Part shown: piece after piece, positions 6,696-10,865 of the stretch
Position numbering within the stretch: position 1 is the stretch's first letter
Layout: each line of letters begins with the position of its first letter
NCBI GenBank assembly: GCA_905236275.1
Contig: CAJOPI010000300.1
Coordinates: 1 to 10,865 of the forward strand
Source of the DNA: an uncultured Lachnospiraceae bacterium
Lineage (GTDB): Bacteria; Bacillota; Clostridia; Lachnospirales; Lachnospiraceae
Direction: 5' to 3'
Length of the DNA: 10,865 nucleotides
The notes under the pieces: generated by a model
Seen by the model: the letters and a program-made list of their open reading frames with translations, nothing else
Told to the model about the DNA's origin: nothing
Database searches by the model: none
Translations under genes and position numbers: made by a program

Positions 6696-7451
6696 ATGAG
6701 AAATAAGATTTTAATCGTAATTCTGATAGCTGTTATTGCTGTTTTTTCTTATTCAGGATGGCAGCTTTACAGTATATACCATGATTATAGCGAGGCAGAG
6801 CAGGAATACTCAGAGCTCGAAAAAAAATATCTGACGGAAAAAAAGACGGATAAAGAAAGCGGATCGGAGGGAAAATCCGACATTGATTTTGATATTGATT
6901 TTGATTCTCTTACCTCTATCAACAGCGATATTGTTGCATGGCTTGAACTGCCTGCCTGTGATATAAGCTATCCTGTTTTGCAGACCGCTGATAACAGTTA
7001 TTATCTTTCACATACCTTTGAAAAGAAAGAAAACCACAGCGGAGCAATTTTTTTAGACTATTGTAACAAGACTGATATGTCTGATTACAACACTCTTATA
7101 TATGGTCACAACATGAAAAACGGAACGATGTTTGGACGTTTGAAAAAGCTTTATCAGGAAACAAATTTAAGATCTGCCAATCCATATTTTTATATAATTC
7201 TAAAGGATGATACTGTGCTTAAATACGAGATATTTTCGTACTATATCGGAAATGATGCTTCTAAAAGCTACGACATACCACAGAATGAGGCTGATTTTCA
7301 AGCCTATATTAATTATTGCTTAGCAAATTCTATTGAGAAAACAAATGTTGAGGTAAACAGTTCCGACAGGGTTGTAACTCTTGCAACCTGCTCGGGTGCA
7401 GCAGGCGGAAACCAAAGATTTCTGGTTCATGGAGTCCTGAGAACTTCTTAA
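6696..7451 (+). CDS. srtB: Class B sortase (second; possible housekeeping/anchoring sortase of the pilus)
   Basis: A 251-aa membrane-anchored class B sortase. The start ATG 6696 has TAGGA six bases upstream. One N-terminal transmembrane helix (about 4-22) is followed by a charged, coiled-coil-like linker (about 29-60) and an acidic DIDFDIDFD stretch. The catalytic domain then shows SGAIFLDY, His138 in LIYGHNM, Cys232 in VTLATCSG and Arg241 in NQRFLVHG. It differs clearly in sequence from the upstream sortase, so the pair is not a recent duplication. A likely division of labour is polymerisation by the first enzyme and attachment of the base pilin to peptidoglycan, or of other substrates, by this one. 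That is inference from gene order and from the different sorting motifs (GPNTG against APPTG and ITVTG). Confidence 0.9.
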   Translation: MRNKILIVILIAVIAVFSYSGWQLYSIYHDYSEAEQEYSELEKKYLTEKKTDKESGSEGKSDIDFDIDFDSLTSINSDIVAWLELPACDISYPVLQTADNSYYLSHTFEKKENHSGAIFLDYCNKTDMSDYNTLIYGHNMKNGTMFGRLKKLYQETNLRSANPYFYIILKDDTVLKYEIFSYYIGNDASKSYDIPQNEADFQAYINYCLANSIEKTNVEVNSSDRVVTLATCSGAAGGNQRFLVHGVLRTS

Positions 7452-7460
7452 TAAGAAGTT
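7442..7460. repeat. 19-bp AT-rich palindrome over the second sortase's stop codon
   Basis: AACTTCTTA-A-TAAGAAGTT is a perfect inverted repeat of 9 bp arms around one base, covering the TAA stop. No T-run follows, so it is at best a weak operon end or a binding site. Confidence 0.45.
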
Positions 7461-7477
7461 ATAAAAGAAATTAACAA

Positions 7478-7510
7478 AATTGTAACAATTATCTGTTAAC
7501 ATGGTATTTG
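7478..7510 (+). promoter_or_regulatory. Palindrome and possible weak promoter before the lectin-like gene
   Basis: AATTGT-A-ACAATT (7478-7490) is a perfect 13-bp palindrome in the 109-bp gap after the sortase. A poor promoter can be read as TTGTAA (7480-7485) with an extended -10 TGG-TATTTG (7502-7510), spacing 19. The gene has its own gap and ribosome binding site, so separate transcription is plausible, but the boxes are weak. Confidence 0.3.
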
Positions 7511-7560
7511 TGTGTAAATAAAAAGTATTAGGAAGGGATAAGATTTTAGAGAGGTTTTTA

Positions 7561-8724
7561 ATGAAAAAGAAGGATTTAATATCGTTTGCCATTGCAATTG
7601 CACTTGTGCTTGTGGCAACAATGGCTGCGGTCGTTCTGATAATGACCGAGAACAATGCTGCAAAAAATGAGACGGCTTCTACGGAACTGTCAACGGAGGC
7701 ACTTATTGAAACAACAGTTGCTGAAACGAGTTCGGAGGCCTCTGCGGAGGAGATTGATGATGAGTTAATTGCCGAAAAGGAATTCAAGGAAAGTGAAGCA
7801 GCTGATGACCAGTGGATGAGTGATTACAGGTATATTCTTGATAATATTACAGCTGAGGAATATCCGAAGGCGGCACTTATATATGTCGATGATGATGAGG
7901 TGCCTGAAATGCTTCTCATGGGCGATGAAAACAGGTTATATACATGGCACGACGGAGATACGGATTTTATCGATATAGATATGCATTCCTTTGTTTTCTT
8001 CGAGAAGGGCAATCTTTTAACTACAGCTGACAAGAGCTACAGGATTAAATCAGGCGAGTTCAATGAAACGTTTGATACTATTGAAGAAAATGATGAGGCA
8101 CGTGTACTTGGAACTTATGAGTTTGAGGAATTAAAGGATATGCTCAAGTCGGGAACGGTTTCGGCAAATGAGATAGAAAGAAAAGAAATACCCGAAGAAG
8201 AGGAATCCGTTGAAGAAGAGAAAAAGGGAAAGTTTGATGCCGAGGATGACGAAATTCACAGCTATGAGTTTGTCATAGGTGATTACAGCTGGACGCAGGC
8301 GTATGAGTCAGTTCAGCAGGAAGGTGAAAAGAAATATCTTGCAAGGATAACTTCTGTGGAAGAATACCGGTATATCTCCGAACTGATAAAGACAAGTAAT
8401 CTTCAAAATTACCAGTTCTGGATCGGTGCGACGAGAGAAAAGGATTCATCAGTATATCACTGGATTAATAATGATGGTGAGATAAGTAAAAAGCCTGTAA
8501 GCAAAACCGGAATTTATGAAGGTGCATGGGCGAATGGTGAACCCGGTCTCAAATCAAAGGGTGATAATGGTGAAGAGGTCGTAGATGATTGCATTATGAT
8601 GTATTACGATCTTGAAAATGATGTTTTCAAGTGGAAGGATGCTGCAAACAGGATTTTAAGCGGCACACCATCTCTGGCAGGTAAAATCGGCTACATAATA
8701 GAAACAGAAAATGATGAAGATTAA
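7561..8724 (+). CDS. Membrane-anchored protein with C-type-lectin-like domain
   Basis: A 387-aa extracytoplasmic protein. The ATG has AGAGAGG (7548-7554) six bases upstream. An N-terminal helix (about 6-28) has no lipobox or clear cleavage site and looks like a membrane anchor. A Thr/Glu/Ala-rich linker follows. Residues 86-160 contain AALIYVDDDEVPEML, a pattern common in secreted Clostridia proteins of unknown function. After an acidic hinge, residues 233-381 show the C-type lectin fold: YSWTQAYESV, LARITSVEEYRYISELI, FWIGATR, WANGEPG, CIMMYY, FKWKDAANRI and GYIIE. The fold's disulfide cysteines are missing (only Cys344 remains), EPN is EPG and WND is WKD, so calcium-dependent sugar binding is doubtful. 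No sorting motif is present, so it is unlikely to be a sortase substrate. The domain call is confident; ligand and link to the pilus are unknown. Confidence 0.78.
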   Translation: MKKKDLISFAIAIALVLVATMAAVVLIMTENNAAKNETASTELSTEALIETTVAETSSEASAEEIDDELIAEKEFKESEAADDQWMSDYRYILDNITAEEYPKAALIYVDDDEVPEMLLMGDENRLYTWHDGDTDFIDIDMHSFVFFEKGNLLTTADKSYRIKSGEFNETFDTIEENDEARVLGTYEFEELKDMLKSGTVSANEIERKEIPEEEESVEEEKKGKFDAEDDEIHSYEFVIGDYSWTQAYESVQQEGEKKYLARITSVEEYRYISELIKTSNLQNYQFWIGATREKDSSVYHWINNDGEISKKPVSKTGIYEGAWANGEPGLKSKGDNGEEVVDDCIMMYYDLENDVFKWKDAANRILSGTPSLAGKIGYIIETENDED

Positions 8725-8733
8725 TAAGTTTAA

Positions 8734-8778
8734 ACAGAAAAGGGATGCAGCTTGGTCAGGGCTGCATCCCTTTTCTGT
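8734..8778. terminator. Bidirectional terminator between convergent genes
   Basis: ACAGAAAAGGGATGCAGC (8734-8751) and its exact complement at 8761-8778 form an 18-bp perfect stem with a 9-nt loop. The base of the stem is A4/T4, giving short U-runs for both strands. It lies 9 nt after the lectin-like gene and 12 nt after the end of the CAP gene on the other strand. Confidence 0.85.
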
Positions 8779-8790
8779 AAATCTATAGTC

Positions 8791-9303
8791 TTAGTTGGAG
8801 AACATATAAGCTGTAGTAACTTTTGTGCCGTTTCCTGTTTCTGTAACGGAAGTAGCAATACCAATCTTTGTATAGGATGAAAATACCATGTTATCATAGT
8901 GTGTAGGAGAGTTGCAGAGACTCCTGAACATAAGGTCAGCTGCGCTTGCCTGCTCTGAATCAGAGCCGCTGTAATTTGAATAGGTAACGTAAGAAAGGTT
9001 TTCACCTCTCCACTTATTGTGGCTTATCATGTCAGCACCACTTCCGCCGCCGGGACGTGTGTGTGACCATAAAACTGCAGCTTCATCAGATCTTGTTTCA
9101 GCTATTGCTACAAGAGAAGAATCAACTGAAAGAGCCGGAAGACCATTCTGAGCCCTGAGACTGTTGATGCTCTCTAACATTTTTGAATCAACGGTGTTTG
9201 CATCGGAAGCAAAAGCAGAAACAGATGCAACTGCAATGAAAAATATCGAAATTGATAATACTGATAATGATTTGATTAAAGAACTAAGACCAAATTTTTT
9301 CAT
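8791..9303 (-). CDS. Secreted CAP-domain (SCP/YkwD-like) protein
   Basis: A 170-aa exported protein of the CAP superfamily (cysteine-rich secretory protein, antigen 5, PR-1), whose bacterial members are secreted and mostly of unclear biochemical role. The signal peptide spans about 1-32 with cleavage after SVSAFA. The CAP domain fills the rest: INSLRAQNGLPALSVDSSL, then SHTRPGGG with His81, GENL with Glu101 and NSPTHYDNMVFSSYTKIGIA with His135, covering most of the CAP cavity tetrad. The domain is compact, with no sorting signal or wall-binding repeats, so the protein is probably released. The start at 9303 has GGGGA (9313-9317 on the complement) nine bases upstream. It is transcribed alone, behind a c-di-GMP-I riboswitch, which ties its expression to the sessile/motile second messenger. 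Confidence 0.9.
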   Translation of the reverse strand: MKKFGLSSLIKSLSVLSISIFFIAVASVSAFASDANTVDSKMLESINSLRAQNGLPALSVDSSLVAIAETRSDEAAVLWSHTRPGGGSGADMISHNKWRGENLSYVTYSNYSGSDSEQASAADLMFRSLCNSPTHYDNMVFSSYTKIGIATSVTETGNGTKVTTAYMFSN

Positions 9304-9307
9304 GTTC

Positions 9308-9337
9308 GTTTTTCCCCACTTTCTGTGATAAGGAAAA
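9308..9337 (-). promoter_or_regulatory. Translational expression platform sequestering the CAP gene's Shine-Dalgarno
   Basis: On the minus strand TTTTCC (complement of 9332-9337) can pair with GGAAAA in the segment complementary to 9308-9317, which includes the GGGGA ribosome binding site; CAC/GTG can stack inside. The anti-Shine-Dalgarno strand shares four bases with the 3' side of the riboswitch P1 stem. Ligand binding, which stabilises P1, would then free the site, predicting an ON switch. No terminator hairpin with a U-tract is present. Confidence 0.45.
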
Positions 9338-9423
9338 CTACGTCATGGCAACTGGCTACCCGTTTTCAGGGCCCTGTAGTTTTGCGTCGCCGACTTACAT
9401 CGGTTTTGCCCAATATGCAGTTT
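9334..9423 (-). ncRNA. Class I cyclic di-GMP riboswitch (GEMM-I)
   Basis: Reading the minus strand, the conserved GEMM-I parts occur in order. GGGCAAAAC (complement of 9403-9411) is followed by a hairpin CCGAT-GTAA-GTCGG (9390-9403) with a GNRA tetraloop. Then come GACGCAAA (9381-9388), a second helix closed by CTAC/GTAG around AGGGCC, and the terminal GGTAGCCAGTTGCC (9347-9360). P1 is AAACTGCAT with ACGTAGTTT. The element sits between a strong promoter and the CAP gene. Assignment rests on motif order and matching stems. Selectivity for c-di-GMP over cGAMP cannot be decided by eye. Confidence 0.88.
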
Positions 9424-9502
9424 AGCTTTAAAACCTAAGACTATAAAATAATTAATACATAAACCTGTGACCAAAAAGGTAATGTTTCTTAAACACCAGT
9501 AC

Positions 9503-9531
9503 AGTATACTGTATAAAAAAAACAATGTCAA
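9503..9531 (-). promoter_or_regulatory. Near-consensus sigma-A promoter for the riboswitch-CAP transcript
   Basis: On the minus strand TTGACA (complement of 9526-9531) and TATACT (9503-9508) are 17 bp apart with a T-rich spacer. The start is predicted near 9496, leaving about 70 nt before the riboswitch. The -10 region carries a TACAGTATACTGTA palindrome (9498-9511) that could be an operator. Confidence 0.85.
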
Positions 9532-9572
9532 GCAAATGTAAATAAATAATGTTAAAAAATTTAAAAATTAAG

Positions 9573-9607
9573 AAAAAACTTACCCCGATGGACTAAACCA
9601 TCGGGGT
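9573..9607 (-). terminator. Intrinsic terminator of the HU gene
   Basis: ACCCCGATGG/CCATCGGGGT form a 10-bp GC-rich stem with a 6-nt loop (9582-9607). On the minus strand it is followed within three bases by six T (9573-9578) and further T-rich sequence. It lies 28 nt past the HU stop. Confidence 0.92.
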
Positions 9608-9635
9608 TGAAGTGATTTCTAATATAAGATATTCC

Positions 9636-9935
9636 TTACTTTTTCTTTGTCTTTTTCTTGCCTGCATTAACGGCTTCTTTAACAGCCTTACCAGCCTTGA
9701 ACTTCATTGACTTTGATGCAGGAATCTTAATTTCCTTGCCGGTCTGAGGGTTTCTTCCTGTACGAGCTGCTCTTTCGGAAACTTCAAAAGTACCGAAACC
9801 GATAAGCTGTACCTTCTCGCCTGCTGCAACAGCCTCTGTTACTGATCCTGTGAATGCATCAATAACTTCTGCTGCTGATTTCTTAGAAATACTTGCCCTC
9901 TCTGCGATTTTTGCTGCTAATTCTGCTTTGTTCAT
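9636..9935 (-). CDS. hup: HU family nucleoid DNA-binding protein
   Basis: A 99-aa HU/IHF-family protein that bends and compacts DNA as a dimer. Family features are all present: [20 protein letters not shown], the dimer-core GFGTFEV, and the DNA-binding arm [17 protein letters not shown] followed by [14 protein letters not shown]. The family is usually about 90 residues. Here a basic tail GKKKTKKK adds about nine, likely increasing non-specific DNA binding. The start has GAGGA (complement of 9943-9947) seven bases upstream. The gene is monocistronic with its own promoter and terminator. Distinction from IHF is by the presence of one generic gene and by typical HU sequence. Confidence 0.97.
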   Translation of the reverse strand: MNKAELAAKIAERASISKKSAAEVIDAFTGSVTEAVAAGEKVQLIGFGTFEVSERAARTGRNPQTGKEIKIPASKSMKFKAGKAVKEAVNAGKKKTKKK

Positions 9936-9960
9936 TTTTATATCCTCGCTTCCCCATTTA

Positions 9961-9998
9961 TTTGCGGATTTCAGAGATTTTGTTCGCTAAAAACCGCA
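9961..9998 (-). other. Hairpin in the HU mRNA leader
   Basis: On the minus strand TGCGGTTT and AAATCCGCA pair with one bulged base around a loop of about 20 nt. The structure lies between the predicted start near 10013 and the ribosome binding site. It may affect message stability; autoregulation is speculative. Confidence 0.35.
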
Positions 9999-10019
9999 TA
10001 TATTCAACATTCCATGTAA

Positions 10020-10048
10020 AGAATAGCGCAAATATGCGCTTTCGTCAA
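10020..10048 (-). promoter_or_regulatory. HU promoter with palindrome in the spacer
   Basis: On the minus strand TTGACG (complement of 10043-10048) and TATTCT (10020-10025) are 17 bp apart. The spacer holds AGCGCA-N4-TGCGCT (10025-10040), a 16-bp inverted repeat where a bound repressor would block the polymerase. Confidence 0.75.
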
Positions 10049-10077
10049 GCTTTTTTAAGCAAAAATATCATAAAATC

Positions 10078-10136
10078 AAAAAAAATTACCTGTTTTATGT
10101 AGATTTTTAATAAATAAACATAAAACAGGTAATTTT
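10078..10136 (-). terminator. Intrinsic terminator of the DUF6465-like gene
   Basis: AAAATTACCTGTTTTATGT (10082-10100) and its exact complement (10118-10136) form a 19-bp stem with a 17-nt loop. On the minus strand the T-run continues to eight bases (10078-10085). The stem is AT-rich but long. It is 43 nt past the gene's stop. Confidence 0.85.
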
Positions 10137-10179
10137 GCGTTTGGACATTTTATAAATTATAAAGAATCAGACTTAATAA

Positions 10180-10554
10180 TTAAAGCGGAAAAGAACCAAG
10201 TTCATTACCGTTAACAACGTAATAAACCATGTTTTCCTCAGGCTTTACATAAAGATCAAGAGACTTAAGATCTGCTGCCTTCTTGCCTGTTTCCTTGCTC
10301 CATGCAGCCTTAGCTTCCTTGATGAGATCATCGGTTGAAACATCTTTGCCATTGTACTGAACTCTTATAGATGTCTTAACGGTAGAAGCAGTTTTTGAAA
10401 CTGCAGCCTTTGTTGTTTTTTTGCTTTCTGTTGCATTAGGAGCAGCGACAGATTTCTTTTCTACAGTTTTCTTCTCCTCTGCTACTGTCTTCTTTGCAGT
10501 TGCTGTATCTTTAGCAGAAGTAGTCTCAACAGAATTTTTTGGTTTCCTACCCAT
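10180..10554 (-). CDS. Lys/Ala/Thr-rich DUF6465-like protein of unknown function
   Basis: A 124-aa basic protein. ATG 10554 has GGAG (complement of 10563-10566) eight bases upstream; the in-frame TTG at 10560 is too close to that site. Residues 1-60 are low-complexity, rich in Lys, Ala, Thr and Ser (MGRKPKNSVE, then KKT/EKK repeats), resembling histone H1-like tails. Residues 61-124 form a small folded domain: SIRVQYNGKDVSTDDLIKEA, KSLDLYVKPEENMVYYVVNG and GSFPL. This matches my memory of DUF6465 proteins of Clostridia, whose role is unknown. The basic tail and the HU neighbour suggest nucleic-acid binding, but nothing proves it. No signal peptide or membrane segment is present, so it is cytoplasmic. 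Confidence 0.78.
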   Translation of the reverse strand: MGRKPKNSVETTSAKDTATAKKTVAEEKKTVEKKSVAAPNATESKKTTKAAVSKTASTVKTSIRVQYNGKDVSTDDLIKEAKAAWSKETGKKAADLKSLDLYVKPEENMVYYVVNGNELGSFPL

Positions 10555-10598
10555 AATCAACTCTCCTCTAACAAAAATTTAATACATTAACAACATAA

Positions 10599-10627
10599 AC
10601 TTTACCGCTATTTTCGCAATTCGTCAA
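10599..10627 (-). promoter_or_regulatory. Promoter of the DUF6465-like gene
   Basis: On the minus strand TTGACG (complement of 10622-10627) and TAAAGT (10599-10604) are 17 bp apart. The -35 context TTGACGAA and GCG triplets in the spacer resemble the HU promoter, suggesting shared control. Confidence 0.65.
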
Positions 10628-10690
10628 GTATTTCACATTAAAAAAATTTGATAAGATAAACTATTTGTTGTAAACTTGTAAAGAATGTAA

Positions 10691-10865
10691 TGATGTCAGG
10701 GTCAAAAGTCATCATCCACGGCAAGCTTGCTTGCTGGTGGATGAATGACTTTATGACCCGCCCCAATATGAGTGTGATGTGGTGCGAAGCAACACGAAAA
10801 CACGAATATTGGGTGGGATTGTGGGAGTGCGAAGCACGGAACAATCCCTGACATCACTTTTGACC
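10691..10865. repeat. Multi-branched inverted-repeat element (structured RNA or MITE-like repeat), possibly cut by window edge
   Basis: No gene is visible here. TGATGTCAGGG (10691-10701) pairs perfectly with CCCTGACATCA (10846-10856) and encloses three hairpins. A: 10700-10758, about 20 bp with two bulges, topped by GCAAGC-TT-GCTTGC. B: CCCAATAT/ATATTGGG (10762-10813), topped by a GTG-g-TGC-GAA-GCA-a-CAC hairpin. C: GGATTGT/ACAATCC (10816-10847), topped by GTGC-GAA-GCAC. Hairpins B and C share the nonamer TGCGAAGCA. The last nine bases, CTTTTGACC, are complementary to 10700-10708, so an alternative fold or a continuing repeat is likely. No known RNA family was recognised. Confidence 0.65.

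Noticed and set aside
7320..7787. Minus-strand 155-aa ORF over the sortase/lectin junction
   Set aside because: It spans two well-supported plus-strand genes and a promoter gap, is Ser/Ala low-complexity as expected from antisense of acidic coding sequence, and has no family features.
8730..9005. Minus-strand 91-aa ORF over the CAP gene's 3' half
   Set aside because: It overlaps the CAP gene in another frame and reads through the terminator hairpin.
10638..10844. Minus-strand 68-aa ORF at the right end
   Set aside because: It lies in the inverted-repeat element, has no ribosome binding site or family features, and its sequence is dictated by the hairpins.
10691..10865. CRISPR array
   Set aside because: The similar segments are inverted arms and two short nonamers, not regularly spaced direct repeats.

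Overview
The window looks like a chromosomal segment of an AT-rich Gram-positive anaerobe, most likely a Lachnospiraceae-type Clostridia. The grounds are a sortase class B pilus operon, secreted proteins with typical Firmicutes signal peptides and C-terminal sorting signals, AGGAGG-type ribosome binding sites, a class I cyclic di-GMP riboswitch and a Lys/Ala-rich DUF6465-like protein. The genus cannot be fixed from the sequence.

Layout: (1) 3-515, the 3' end of an AGCS sodium:alanine symporter. (2) 516-752, a regulatory leader with a 15-bp palindrome, a good sigma-A promoter and a long intrinsic terminator that lies between promoter and start codon, so it looks like an attenuator. (3) 753-7451, a compact plus-strand pilus operon: a 900-aa tip-adhesin-like pilin, a signal-peptidase-like protein whose catalytic lysine position is arginine, a 370-aa backbone-like pilin, a class B sortase, a small anchor-like pilin and a second class B sortase. 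A 13-bp hairpin without a U-tract separates the last two genes. (4) 7561-8724, a membrane-anchored protein with a cysteine-poor C-type-lectin-like domain, ended by an 18-bp hairpin shared with the convergent next gene. (5) 8791-9531 (minus), a secreted CAP-domain protein behind a class I c-di-GMP riboswitch and a near-consensus promoter. (6) 9573-10048 (minus), an HU protein with its own terminator and a promoter with a palindrome in its spacer. (7) 10082-10627 (minus), a Lys-rich DUF6465-like protein with terminator and promoter. (8) 10691-10865, a gene-free, multi-branched inverted-repeat element that is either a structured RNA or a MITE-like repeat, running to the window edge.

Working model: the signal-peptidase-like protein and the first sortase build a pilus from the three secreted pilins, which carry three different sorting motifs (APPTG, ITVTG, GPNTG). 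The second sortase may attach the base pilin to peptidoglycan. The lectin-like protein and the c-di-GMP-controlled CAP protein are neighbouring surface functions. No link between them and the pilus is shown beyond proximity. The points most worth following are the leader attenuator, the Lys-to-Arg signal peptidase, the unusual sorting signals, the riboswitch and the structured element at the right end.
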